This document shows, in pieces, positions 1 through 10,520 of a DNA stretch of 64,000 bases. The notes below the pieces were generated by a model. It did not search any database, was not told where the DNA came from, and saw nothing but the letters and a program-made list of their open reading frames with translations. The position numbers and the translations under genes were made by a program. Each line of letters starts with the position of its first letter. Positions within the stretch are counted from its first letter, which is position 1. Source of the stretch: Metellina segmentata (Eukaryota; Arthropoda; Arachnida; Araneae; Tetragnathidae); the NCBI GenBank assembly GCA_947359465.1, contig OX375876.1, forward strand, positions 122,755,444-122,819,443, read 5' to 3'.

Positions 1-75
1 TCCGGACCGGATCCGACAGATGTGCCGGATCCGGTAGGTAGCTAAATGATGCCGGATCCGCCGGTTCGGATTGCA
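1..75. repeat. Short CCGGATCCG-rich repeat
   Basis: Several copies of CCGGATCCG-like words are packed into the first 75 bases. It looks like the end of a short tandem or dispersed repeat cut by the window edge, so the full unit cannot be judged. Positions 76-324 hold nothing I recognise. Confidence 0.5.
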
Positions 76-324
76 ATCCCTAGTCGAAAGTATTCAATCT
101 ACAAACAAACACTCCATTCTTATTTATAGAGATAGTTTGATTAAAATGTCATATTTTATATGCTATGTCGAGGGGAGACACCTGAAGGCATCCACTATCA
201 CATCTTATAAATGATGTAATATCCTTCATTTACTGAAGTATTAACTTATTCATCGCTTTTTACATTCGATCCTATTTTATGACGTGCATAATACACAGCC
301 TCTGTAAACAAAAGGCTATTTTGC

Positions 325-450
325 TGATATCGAATAGCGATACCTCACAGATAGATACTTTTTGTCCGATAATTTACGTGTATCGATACTACAAAACGGA
401 TCGATACGTTGACGTCAAGGGCCCATCCTTACACAAGACTTTCTCAGAAG
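325..450 (+). repeat. Dispersed repeat beside the 49-bp array, copy 1
   Basis: This stretch, with ATCGATAC-type words and ending in CCATCCTTACAC, matches 1425-1560 in the same order with many differences. The two copies bracket the 49-bp minisatellite. They may be parts of one larger repeat into which the array expanded. No coding potential is evident. Confidence 0.5.
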
Positions 451-487
451 ACTTCTGTTTTCAGAAAAGCGTAGAATCTTGAAGAGT

Positions 488-1322
488 GAAAATGCATAAG
501 TAAACACGTAATCTGAAAGAATGCTACAATGCTGATAAAAATGTATAAGTAAACACGTAATCTGAAAGAATGCTGCAATGCTGATAAAAATGTATAAGTA
601 AACACGTAACCTGAAAGAATGCTGCAATGTTGATAAAAATGTATATGTAAACACGTAACCTGAAAGAATGCTGCAATGCTGATAAAAATGTATAAGTAAA
701 CACGTAACCTGAAAGAATGCTGCAATGCTGATAAAATTGTATAAGTAAACACGTAACCTGAAAGAATGCTGCAATGTTGATAAAAATGTATATGTAAACA
801 CGTAACCTGAAAGAATGCTGCAATGCTGATAAAAATGTATAAGTAAACACGTAAACTGAAAGAATGCTGCAATGCTGATAAAAATGTATAAGTAAACACG
901 TAACCTGAAAGAATGCTGCAATGCTGATAAAAATGTATATGTAAACACGTAACCTGAAAGAATGCTGCAATGCTGATAAAAATGTATAAGTAAACACGTA
1001 AACTGAAAGAATGCTGCAATGCTGATAAAAATGTATATGTAAACACGTAACCTGAAAGAATGCTGCAATGCTGATAAAAATGTATAAGTAAACACGTAAA
1101 CTGAAAGAATGCTGCAATGCTGATAAAAATGTATAAGTAAACACGTAACCTGAAAGAATGCTGCAATGCTGATAAAAATGTATATGTAAACACGTAACCT
1201 GAAAGAATGCTGCAATGCTGATAAAAATGTATATGTAAACACGTAACCTGAAAGAATGCTGCAATGCTGATTAAAATGTATAAGTAAACACGTAACCGGA
1301 AAGAATGCTGCATTGCTGATAG
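488..1322. repeat. 49-bp minisatellite, about 17 units
   Basis: Seventeen consecutive units of 49 bp are visible, each containing GAAAGAATGCTGCAATG and a GTAAACACGTAA core. Units differ at a few recurring sites: TATAAG or TATATG, AACCTG or AAACTG, and GCTGAT or GTTGAT. Because 49 is not a multiple of 3, each reading frame cycles through all three phases. All three minus-strand frames are free of stops across most of the array. The resulting 246-306 residue translations are a by-product of repetition, not a likely gene. Confidence 0.95.
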
Positions 1323-1328
1323 ATTTCA

Positions 1329-1726
1329 CTTGCACTTTCTCGGCTGCAGCTTTCCGGGTTTTAACTCATTTGGAAGCATCGTCAAAAGACAAGGGTTGCT
1401 TGACACTCTACAAGGCTTTTTTTGCTGTTGCCGAATATCGATACCTAACAGATCGATAAATTTTGTACGATATTTTAGGTGTGTCGATACTATTCGAAAC
1501 GGATCGATCCCGAATATCGATACTTTGACCATAACTGTCCATCCTTACACCAGACTCGAATCAAAGAAGCCGAAGAAACCAAGAGTGAAAGAACGTGGCA
1601 GTGTTGAGAGACGTCACGTACACTTTCTCCGCTCCAGCTTTCCTGATTATTTTTTCACTCGGTTAGTTGGAAGCATCGTTAAAAGACAAGAGTTGGCTGG
1701 GTCTAAACAAGGCCTTAAAGGGATCG
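1329..1726 (+). repeat. Duplicated segment next to the 49-bp array
   Basis: A segment at 1329-1425 (CACTTTCTCGGCTGCAGC onward, then GGAAGCATCGTCAAAAGACA) recurs at 1620-1726 with modest divergence, offset by about 291 bp. The sequence between them (1430-1560) is the second copy of the 325-450 repeat. This looks like a diverged tandem duplication. Positions 1727-2165 hold only short open frames on both strands and nothing I can assign. Confidence 0.6.
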
Positions 1727-2165
1727 TAAAACAGCGCAGGAATGCTGCATGCTCGCAATCGGGAAAGCTGTCAGTGGCTTGAAACGCACCTTCATGTGAG
1801 ATGGGGACTCTCTCTTCGTCGTTCTATCTTTTTTTTTCTCTCTCCTTATTTCTCTATTTGTCTATTTATTACGTTTTTCTTAACTGTGGCGTCACGTGAT
1901 TCACTGATCCGTGCAGGCGCCTCGCGTGTGGAATCTGCGAGCTGCGTTCTAGCAGGGAAGCCGGAATCGCAGGATTCACAGCAGGAAGTTCGGCAGAGGA
2001 CTTTGACAAAACTGCTCGAGTCACGTTTTGTCCTTGTATTGTCGACACTATTCCCAAAAATTTCAACCCCTGCGTTTTTGTAGTGTTTTATTTGAACAAG
2101 TCGTTGCATATCAGTCGTCATGTCTCTTGAAGTGACGTATTTAATAGTATTTACGTATTTAATAT

Positions 2166-2231
2166 AATTATTATCATAGTGTGTTTTTATTAACACACTA
2201 TAATAATAATTAACACACTATGATAATAATT
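2166..2231. repeat. Perfect 20-bp inverted repeat, AT-rich
   Basis: Arms 2166-2185 and 2212-2231 are exact reverse complements of 20 bases (arm contains ATCATAGTGTGTT). The 26-bp spacer holds a further ACACACTA copy. It could fold into a stable hairpin or be the end of a small foldback element. No function is shown. Confidence 0.8.
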
Positions 2232-3690
2232 ACCTCCCCTTGCGATAGGGGAATGATGTAAGATTTCTCGATGCACCTATTCGTTTGGTTCAGTCTATCT
2301 CGGCAAGCGGGAGCGCAACACACGTGTGCGTGGCATTGTCTAAAGCTCTCGAAAATACCTATTCAAGTATATGAAGAAAATTTCGCAGAGGTTTGAACCG
2401 AATGTTCATAAATTGTTTCTTGTGAACCAGTGAGTACTTTTGACAGCATCACGGCTTATCTGGACATTCGTGAACGCAACACACTGTGTTTTGTGTCTTT
2501 TTGAATTGAACATTTTAACCAGTAAACTTGGGAATCAGTGAACGCATAATTTCGCAGTTTACCAGTACATCCGTGTGCATAACATGACTGTACTCGAGGC
2601 ATTGTCTTGAAGTTCTTGTATGATATGTGATTAGTAGCTTACAAATTAAATTTACGCTTTGGACGATACTCGGTCAGCTCATTTCAATTCACCGATTTGA
2701 AAGTCGTGGTCCTACGATCCAATCTGAAGGCTCAATCAGAACTGAGTCAATTTTAAAAACATTTTGCATAAATGTCAATATCAGGCATCTCGTATGTGCA
2801 ATCTAGGTCCCAGTGTCAGGAGAGATAATGAGCCCTAGTGCCAGACTAGATTGACGGACCCTCAGGAAATATAAATACGCATTCCTTATACACATTGAAT
2901 TTGCTCTCTCCACACAAATATCCATTCCTTTATACAACTGCCATACTCCTATTTATTAGGATAAACTCAGTGAACTTAGAAAACAGATTGAGATTAAAGT
3001 GCGAGACTTTTTCACAAATCTTGAGGCCCTACGTGTACATCAGGTCAAGGTACCTTGGTAACCATGACCCCCCCCCCCCTCCTGTAGGGGCCCTGGTACA
3101 TATAAAGGGAGCATTTGTCTTTGCTTTTATGTGTTTCAATTGCAACAGAATGGGAAGTTCAGTCAAGTATAATCACTAGGTTATACTTCAAAATTAGAAA
3201 AAAATGCATGAATTGGAAGCATACAAGGGTGGTTTTGTAAGAATAGGTCGACTGTCATGTGATTTTTATTTTCGTATAGTGATTCACGCTTCAGTGCGTT
3301 CTTCAATGTAAAAACATTGTTAATCAACTGGACCTTTTGCTTACATTTACCTACTAACAAGAAGTATAAAACACGAATCCAAAACAAACCGAATCTAACG
3401 ATGAAGATCAGTTTGTTTGAAGAGCAGATCTCTTGTTATCGATTCTCCGTTTCGCCTATGTTGAAAGCATACTTTTTTCGGAACACATGGCATACTGTCT
3501 GGTAACCCGTCCTGTCAGTGATTACCTAGATGGCTTAATAAAACAGTGCCTACCAGGAAAACGAATCCTTGTGAGACTCTCTCTCATCAATCACGTTCAC
3601 TTTTACCCGATATCGATAACAATCTTAGACTTTCTCTCTGCTGTTATTGCTTCCATCCACAAGAGACTGAACAGAAAATAGATATTTCCC
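2232..3690. other. Unassigned spacer
   Basis: No recognisable gene or mobile element. There is a run of 12 C at 3068-3079. Weakly similar stretches around 2305-2420 and 2470-2620 share GGCATTGTCT-like words, suggesting very old repeats. Open frames here are short and lack any familiar motif. Confidence 0.4.
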
Positions 3691-3800
3691 TGCTCTTTGT
3701 TTTTTTCCAAATAGACTTTTCTAAGGCTATTTGCACACATCCGATTTTTTAACGTACGGCGCCGCTGCGGCACCGAAGCCCAACTATACACACTTAACCG
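3690..3800 (+). repeat. Left arm of an inverted repeat pair
   Basis: The segment around 3733-3780, GCACACAT then a T-run then AACGTACGGCGCCGCTG, matches the reverse complement of 5430-5480 at most positions. Both arms are GC-rich in otherwise AT-rich DNA, as expected for terminal or subterminal repeats of a DNA transposon. The true ends and the superfamily could not be determined. Confidence 0.55.
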
Positions 3801-4473
3801 TGAAACGACGCAAGTACTCATTTCGCGCCATTTGCGATACATATTCTATCGAAGAAAACGTGTTTATTTAGCTTACTTAGTGTACAAAAAGTATATTTTG
3901 CAACAATATAAACGGTACTGGATACAACCATTTATTAATTATTATTTATATTCCATTTATTTATGAAAACAAGTTACAGTATCCTTTCTCTATTCTGAAA
4001 ACTCATGGGGAGCGACCAAAATGTTCAGATTATGGGGGTGTTTATTATAGAGGGAGATTTGGAAATGCATGTACGTAGTGAGTTTATGTGACTGTATAGA
4101 ATACATAGTCTGATTAGTCATTCCATTTACCGAGATGGAGGTGCTGAATTTAGATTTGGCGGCTAGTGCAATGTCAAACTAAATTCAGTCGGACCTTATT
4201 CTACCATCTCATTTTTTTTATTAAAAAAGTTTTCATACTATAGAACAAAAAAATTACCATAATTGCACTATACACTTATTACAGTAGTATACTAGTACTA
4301 CATAGTATACTATACGTAATTAATTATTTCATGATAAAGTGAGTAATAGTTAGTCTGTTTTTGTATTGTCTCTTATCTGCAAGTGGGTGGCAGAGGAGTG
4401 GGACATTTCTCCGACTGCAAACACACCGTTCACTTTACAGAAAGATAGAGGGGGAATGGGGATCAAAAGTAGC
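3801..4473. other. Unassigned AT-rich spacer
   Basis: AT-rich sequence without a convincing open frame or repeat. It lies between the two GC-rich inverted arms and could be interior sequence of the element they would define. Confidence 0.4.
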
Positions 4474-5262
4474 GTTCGTAATACTGGGGTGTTTAGATTA
4501 GTTCAGAATACAGAGAGGTCATGTTGTTTCTTATCCTCCAAGGTCCAAGAATCCGTGACACAGAGAAAGTCGATCACAAGAAGAGGATATGAGTACACAT
4601 CCTCCCTAGAGAGGTCCATGCAATCCAGGATGTGCACAGCAGAAGCCTGGTGTGCGTGGCACTTTGAGCATGTAGCGTAGAGTTTCTTGTCCTCTAAAAA
4701 TGAAAGACATTTCAAGTGGCCGCTGGCAAGACGTGAGAGACTGGTCTGGGACTGTCTATCGCACGAAAGGGCTAGAAACAAACCCGGCTTACCACCCAGA
4801 TACCAATGGTGGGAGGGAGGTACCAACCATTCCTCTTTGTTTGGGATTTTTTTTCCGAGAACAAAGTTCCAAATAGGTGAGTTCAGAAGAGGAGGGGGTT
4901 GGATGACTGCAGCCCTCCTTTGCCAGGTTGTCAGCTACTTCATTGCCGAAAAGATCCACATGAGATGGAATCCACTGGATGTGGATGGTCATGAAGCAGT
5001 GATATGAGCCTCAACTGTTGGCAGGATAGAGATGCCTACTTTGTCCCCTATGAAGGTCCAATTACTAAGGTGTTGAATCGAGCTGCGGCTGTCACTCAAG
5101 ATCCATAGAGCGACAAAGTTGTTTTCACTTAGGATAGCCTGAAGTCCTATATCGATTGCAATTAATTCGCTTCTGAAAACTAAACTTGGAGGTCATCTTA
5201 TATTAAGCCTATGGAGTTTCGCCGGGAACCGTCGTAATGTGTTCATAATACCGGGGTGTTCA
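4474..5262 (-). mobile_element. 5'-truncated Jockey-like LINE with 22-bp TSD
   Basis: The insertion spans 4496-5240 on the minus strand, between direct repeats at 4474-4495 and 5241-5262 that match at about 19 of 22 bases. The coding remnant is the RNase H end of a LINE ORF2. It reads SELIAIDIGLQAIL, then LSDSRSS, then IQWIPSHVDLFGNE and ADNLAKEG, and then a CSKC...HILDC zinc-like motif. RNase H acidic residues E, D and D and the histidine are visible. The first Asp region is lost at the 5' truncation. Frameshifts and stops split it, so it is inactive. No poly(A) tail follows the last stop, which is odd for a LINE. Confidence 0.8.
4503..5228 (-). pseudogene. LINE ORF2 RNase H and C-terminal remnant
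   Basis: The sequence is read on the minus strand in at least two frames. The piece at 5000-5228 carries SELIAIDIGLQAIL and LSDSRSSIQHL; 4789-4992 carries IQWIPSHVDLFGNEVADNL. The piece at 4503-4826 carries SGHLKCLSF and a CSKCHAHQASAVHILDC cysteine-histidine motif typical of the end of arthropod Jockey-clade ORF2. In an intact element this domain removes the RNA strand during target-primed reverse transcription. There is no endonuclease or reverse transcriptase domain in the window for this copy. Confidence 0.8.
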
Positions 5263-5295
5263 CAATTACAGAGTGTTCAGATAGAGAGAGTTTAC

Positions 5296-5500
5296 TGTGC
5301 TTGAAAACAGAGAAGCTGCGGCGCCGTGGGGAACTGCGGTATAAATTGAACGCACGTCGGACGTGCGCGGCCGGAGGCATGTGTGCACTACTCCTTTGGA
5401 TATAATGTATCTCAGACCGCACTTGCGTTGCGACAGCGGCTCCGCACGTTGAAAAACCGCATGTGTGCACCGGTCCCTTATGAAAGATTCACGGAAGATA
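5296..5500 (-). repeat. Right GC-rich arm of inverted repeat, with hairpin
   Basis: Positions 5430-5480 are the reverse-complement partner of 3733-3780. Within the same block, 5350-5366 forms an 8-bp perfect palindrome, CGCACGTC with GACGTGCG around one base. ATGTGTGCAC occurs at both 5378 and 5461. The block is CpG-rich against an AT-rich background, consistent with the end of a DNA transposon rather than host sequence. Confidence 0.5.
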
Positions 5501-6400
5501 AAGAAAATGGCAGTTTCGAACAGTTTCACGTCAGGAATTACGCTGTCATCGCAGACGACATGGTAATATTCCTACCCACCCGTCGGGAGCCGAACACGCA
5601 CCTGTTAAATCACTTGGAACTATTTTAAGGGGTCCCCTTTCGTGACAACCGTTCGATGACTTCTGACAATCACTTTGGAAACTATTCTTCGGCGCGGTCC
5701 GATGGAATTCGACAGATCCCTTTTTTTAGAACCAGAGTTCCTGTTTTTTTTTGGTTCTGTAGCATATCTCCGGTGTCATCTTAAGTGCTTGTTAAGCGTT
5801 GCCATTTTCGGAAGGGTGCTCCAAATTGAAATGTGCTAAACCGGAATCAGCACGCGGATCGGATGCCATGCATTCCATTTGGTCACGGATTGGATTCCGT
5901 GAATGTGCATGTTGAGAACAAGACACTGCGAAACAAAACTCCGAACAATGCTCGCGGAGACGCCGAAGCGAAAATGACGCTGGCTCACGCATTTGGGAAA
6001 TTTCGCAGACCAGTCTAGAATTTTCTGGTTTGTAACTATACTTTAACTCATGTGTCGTAGATGTGAAACTCTGTTACCACAGCTTGTCTGCCATCACGAA
6101 CATTAGTAGACAATAAGCATGTTTCCCATGCGAGTATATAAGCGTTTCCGTAGGTCATGCCTCAAAACATGAATTACCTCATTTTGGTGACTGTGTTAAC
6201 ATACTTTATGAAAATGTCAAACAATTTCAAGGATTTAGTAGGCATTAACCAAATTTACAAACCTGCATTTTTTGGCGGCTTTCGCTTAAATTCCGTTTAT
6301 AGACCAAATGTTTTATGCAAAACGTTTTCTGGATTACCTGGATTTGTTGTTGTTATGCTAAATTGTGCAAATGACGTGAATTTTTACTCTGGCAAAAAAT
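5501..6400. other. Unassigned spacer
   Basis: No element or gene recognised. Two frames of 60-83 codons exist (for example 6157-6408 plus) but carry no known motif and are within chance expectation for the base composition. Confidence 0.4.
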
Positions 6401-6605
6401 ATAATTAACTAGCTATAATTAAATGTACCTAATGTTATAATTAAATATAATTAAGTAGAGTTAATCATAATGAAATATAATTAAGTAGTGGTAATTATAA
6501 TGAAATATAATTAAGTAGAGTTAATTATAATGAAATAGAATTAAGTAGGGTTCATTATAATGAAATATAATTAAGTAGAGTTAATTATAATTAAATATAA
6601 TTATC
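6401..6605. repeat. AT-rich tandem repeat, about 30-bp unit
   Basis: Units of about 30 bp built from TAATTATAATGAAATATAAT and TAAGTAGAGT recur about five to six times. The array abuts the foldback at 6605. No coding potential. Confidence 0.85.
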
Positions 6606-6725
6606 ACTGCGTGGCTAGCCCGGCGTTGCCCGTGCCCGTGGTGTTGGTTTGCAAAGCAAAACTTACACCACGGGCACACTTACACTTACAAGTTATAAAA
6701 ACTTACACCATGGGCAACGCCGTGA
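6605..6725. repeat. Foldback around CCGGCGTTGCCCGTG
   Basis: CGGCGTTGCCCGTG with GTGGTGTTGGTTTG (6618-6650) is mirrored by CACCATGGGCAACGCCG (about 6706-6722). A second inverted pair uses ACACCACGGGCAC. The same word string recurs at 50687-50712 and, more diverged, at 18272-18292. It is a dispersed repeat end rather than a unique hairpin; the family was not identified. Confidence 0.6.
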
Positions 6726-6754
6726 TGTAAGTTATTAAACTGGAGTAAAATTTC

Positions 6755-7137
6755 GAATAATGGTCTTCCAAGGCTGATGGTCTTCCAAGGCTGATGGTCT
6801 ACGAAGGTTGATGGTTTACAAAGGCTGATGGTCTACAAAGGTCGAGGGTCTAGAAAAGGTCGAGGGTCTATTTAAAAGATTGGTGATCTACAAAGGTTGA
6901 TGGCCTGCGAAGTTTGATGATCTAGGAAGGTTGATGGTTTACAAAGGCTGATGGTCTACGAAGGTCGAGGGTCTAGAAAGATTGGTGATCTACAAAGGTT
7001 GATGGCCTGCGAAGTTTGATAGTCTAGAAAGGTTGATGGTTTAGAAATGTTGATGGTCTACGAAGGCTGATTGTCTACGAAGGTTGATGGTCTAGAAAGG
7101 TTAATCGTCTACGAAGGTTGATGGTCTACGAAGTGCT
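6755..7137. repeat. 17-bp minisatellite, about 22 units
   Basis: Units of 17 bp like AAGGTTGATGGTCTACG repeat across the interval with frequent substitutions and a few length variants. A longer block containing AAAGATTGGTGATCTAC and then GATGGCCTGCGAAG occurs at about 6875 and again at about 6982, showing duplication of multi-unit blocks. Confidence 0.9.
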
Positions 7138-7305
7138 TTCGGAAAGGTGACACGGCCAACAAAATCTAGGCCCTTGTTCTAACCCTACCCAGTTTGTTTT
7201 TCTTTTTTTAGAGCTACGGTAGTATCAAAAAATCCAGTGCATGAGCGGTCAATGATTTGGTAGTTCTCCACCAGCCATCGAAGAAAATCGATTATTTTTC
7301 CACAT

Positions 7306-7461
7306 AGCGTTAGCACTCGAAATGTTTCTGGACAGACGCAAACGCGTTTCAAGATCAATGAACGATGTAAAAATAACACGGAAGTGAATGAAGCATTCAC
7401 AGATCTCTTCGGCGATGAAAGTGACTATTTGCAATTCCTGAAAGCGAAGCTGCGCTTTTAA
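7306..7461 (+). CDS. Possible 3' terminal exon, product unknown
   Basis: A candidate splice acceptor (pyrimidine-rich, ending in CACATAG at 7305) is followed by about 51 open codons to a TAA at 7459-7461. The predicted end reads NNTEVNEAFTDLFGDESDY then LQFLKAKLRF. The acidic stretch and late stop look protein-like, but there is no recognised domain and no upstream exon was found. It could equally be a relic of a repeat. Low confidence. Confidence 0.2.
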   Translation, partial: SVSTRNVSGQTQTRFKINERCKNNTEVNEAFTDLFGDESDYLQFLKAKLRF

Positions 7462-7734
7462 AACACTCATTTGTAGTTACTTAAATTTGGTTTTATCACG
7501 TTTGAAAGGAAAAACATAGAATGAAAAATTACATTTCCTAAAATTTGCATTTCAAATTATTCTTTATTGCAGGATCAAAATGGTTCACAGTTAAAAGTAC
7601 TTTTTTCTTTTTGTTACAGAATTTATCATTTTCTAACCTAACGGTTGATAACCTGTGTGTTCTCGGTTTTATTGGTATAATTCTTTTATTCAAATTTAAG
7701 TCTGCATAACGTATTTCCTTGCTTACAAAGCAGT
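7462..7734. other. Unassigned AT-rich spacer
   Basis: Nothing recognised between the possible exon and the SINE. Confidence 0.4.
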
Positions 7735-8040
7735 TGAGGGTGGTGGTATCCCAGTTGGTAGAGTTGCAGATCAGCAATAAAAGGTTTATATGAGTTCGAA
7801 ACTCTATCTAACTAAAGACCGTCTTATATGTGGGTGCTGGTTCATGTTAAAACTGTTGTGACCTTAAATGTCCTCACGTTGGTGTAGTGTTGAAGTGTGG
7901 AAAGGGGAGTGTCCCCTCCAGCTCAGATGTGAATTCCTCAACTGAATCATGGTTCAAACTTACTAGGTGTTTCCTCGGTTCTTTGCCTTCGGGATTGATC
8001 AAGAACCATCACCAATAGCCCGTTATGTTGCTCATAGTGA
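7735..8040 (+). mobile_element. SINE-A copy, diverged, with tRNA-like head
   Basis: The head has a box A-like CCCAGTTGGTAGAG and box B-like GAGTTCGAAACTC. The body follows the order seen in better copies: CTTAAATGTCCTCACGTTGG, CCAGCTCAGATGTG, GGTTCAAACTTACTAGG, then AATAGCCCGTTATGTTGCTC. Many substitutions mark an old copy. SINEs are transcribed by RNA polymerase III from the tRNA-like head and moved by a partner LINE. Confidence 0.75.
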
Positions 8041-9554
8041 AATCTAAAAGTAAAGTGAGCAATGGTAACCTTTTTATGTGCCTAGGATCATATTGCAAAA
8101 CTAGTATTAACCTTGGACTGCTTTCGCCTTCTGGGTGGAACCTAGCATTCATTATCTGATTGGTTCACGGGACGGGAGAAGACGCCCATCCATTGCCTCA
8201 TCATCTGATGGATCGACTGCTTGATGTTTTAATAGTGGTAGACATTGGTGACTTAACCACTTTAGTCACCAACACCACGAAAGTTTGAACCACGGTCAGA
8301 TGACGAAAGAGAAATGCGAGGCATTTGGCTGTACGACTTTAACCATTTAAGCGACTACAGAGTAACAGATTTTGCATTACTTTTGGTGTCCCATAAAGAA
8401 GATTTTTCTACGCCTTCTGAAATTTGATACCAATTCTGGATCGATTTCAACAGGAGATTCCGCTGAGAAGTCATAACCACTCACATGCCACTAGAATACT
8501 AGATGACCCATCAGCTTAAGGATTCAACATATCGCACCCCGTCAAGAAAAGTGACGCTACTCAAAATTGCAGAATTTGGGAAACATCAATTTAAAGGATA
8601 CTATAACACTTGTACTGAACTAGTATAAGCTTCTTTTAAATTTTAAGTAAGTATTTATGGTGGTAACTTCTATTATGTTCTAGTAATATAACACCTCATG
8701 CATATTTTTCAATGACATAACATCATATTTTTTTATTTTTTGACTTGCGTCACTTTTTTTTGCCATGGTGCTACATGTATGCACAAGGACATTTCAAAGA
8801 TGACTTCTCAGACTTAATTGTTTTGTTTTACAGTTGAGGTAATATGTAAATATTTAATCCCATATCCACTCACAATTGTATGAACAAATAAGTAATTGGT
8901 TTAAACCGATTCTAAAAACATTACTTAATTTCTATTTCGCTTAATTTACCTTTCGTTATTTGGTTCTAGTACAACAAAAATGACTACCGAGCAACAAAAC
9001 AAAGCACTGTCTGTAAGGAACGAGAACTGCTCCCGATACCAAGTCCAGATGGTGGCGGTGACTACAGAAACAGGACTCGTTCATTTTGAGTAGGGTGAAT
9101 CTTGGGGTATTAAATCATTTTATTCAGTTTTTTTCGCGAATACTGGTGGCTGAAAAAGGTAGTACTAGTGTAGATCTTCTCGACGATTAGTAAACATCTT
9201 AACATAGAGATATTTCTAAATTGTATTAAACTATACCAATGTAAGAAACCTGAATACATTTCTTCAAGAAACCCTATAGGAAATAGGACAAGGCTACAGA
9301 CACGGACAGGCTTTACGTCCGGAGCAGTTCTTACGATAAATAGACTTCTATTTCTCTTCAAAATTCAATGTTCAGCTATACTGTTTAGTAATATTTCTTT
9401 TTGGTAGCGATTATCTTGTCATCTGACCTTGATTCAACTATACGATTTGTTATCCTCGGATCTTCCCTTCAAGATTAATCTCGAGAATCGTCGGCAACAG
9501 TCCGTTGTGTTACTCTAGTTTGATATTAATTCAACTACCTACCTATCTTCACTT
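8041..9554. other. Unassigned spacer
   Basis: Mostly unassigned. A short piece at about 8284-8308 (TTGAACCACGGTCAGATGAC) matches SINE-A in minus orientation and may be a fragment. No gene evidence. Confidence 0.4.
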
Positions 9555-9578
9555 TATGGACAAAAGTATTTGGACACT

Positions 9579-9935
9579 GCAATAATTCGGAGGTAATGAT
9601 AATTTTAGTTAACGTCGTACTAGAGCAACACAACGGGCTATTGACGACGGTCCGGGATCAGTCCCTTACGGGTGAGATCCGAGGACAACACCTCATAATT
9701 TTGAGCCAAGGTCAGATGACGAAGCAACACCTGAGCTGACACCCCACTCTTCAAACTTCTACATCAACCCAACGTGAGGCCTTTCGGCCACGACAGATTT
9801 GAGGTGAACCAGCCGCCTCTACACCATACGCTTACAAACATCCATGTCCGTACCCAGATTCGAACCAAGAACCTTCCGATCTAGAGGCTAACACTTTAAC
9901 CACTATTCCTGTTGGTCGGCGCAATAATTCGGAGG
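9579..9935 (-). mobile_element. SINE-A with 15-bp TSD
   Basis: The SINE occupies 9594-9920 and is flanked by exact direct repeats GCAATAATTCGGAGG at 9579-9593 and 9921-9935. The 3' end (left) carries the family's TTAACGTCGTACTAGAGCAA; the right end carries the tRNA-like head with B box GATTCGAACC. The exact TSD shows insertion into the Tc1 relic after it arose. Confidence 0.95.
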
Positions 9936-10520
9936 AGGATCCATCTGAGTGTGAGGTTGTTTTTCCTGGTTAGGACTCGGCCCATTACCTTATGTACCTA
10001 GTACCATGAATGCTGACGTGTACTTGACGTACGGGATCATTCGGTCTTGACTACAATATGGCAATACTACGGCGATGATGGTTGTTTCTTCCAACAGGAT
10101 CGAGCTCCATGTCCTACTGCGAAGCGTGTGCCAGACTGGTTTCCTGGAAATGAGATGAATTCGCTCGACTGGCCTGTCCAGTGCCCCGATCTCAATCCGA
10201 TCGAGCCATTGTGAAACAAACTGGAGTACGTTGACGACGGTCCGGGAGCAATCCTGAAAATGAGGTGAATTTGCCTGACGCCTGTTAAGAGCCCCGATCT
10301 CAATCGGAACAATCACTTGTAAGACAAACTGGAGCGACAAGTACGACACCGCCACACTCATCCATATATTCATAACAATCTCTTCTCATAGACTTGCAAG
10401 AGGCATGGCGGTCTATTCCTGCCCAGACTTAGAGAAGAACTTGATAAAAGTATGCCTCGAAGTGTTGCAGATATAATACAAGCAAAAGAAGGGCTTACCC
10501 GTTACTAAATAGAATAATAA
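9936..10520 (+). pseudogene. Tc1 transposase C-terminal fragment
   Basis: The plus strand reads STMNADVYLT, then after a frameshift YGDDGCFFQQDRAPCPTAKR, then LDWPVQCPDLNPIEPL followed by a premature stop. The second catalytic Asp (QQD) and the Glu (PIE) are present. A partial internal duplication at about 10222-10335 repeats the CCCCGATCTCAATC region and includes a string similar to SINE-A. This copy cannot make an active enzyme. Confidence 0.8.

Noticed and set aside
488..1322. CRISPR array
   Set aside because: Units are contiguous with no unique spacers, and the DNA is eukaryotic.
415..1335. Overlapping minus frames of 246-306 codons
   Set aside because: They are three phases of the same 49-bp repeat and translate to permutations of one another.
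8280..8310. Full SINE copy
   Set aside because: Only about 20 bases match SINE-A; the flanks do not continue the family.
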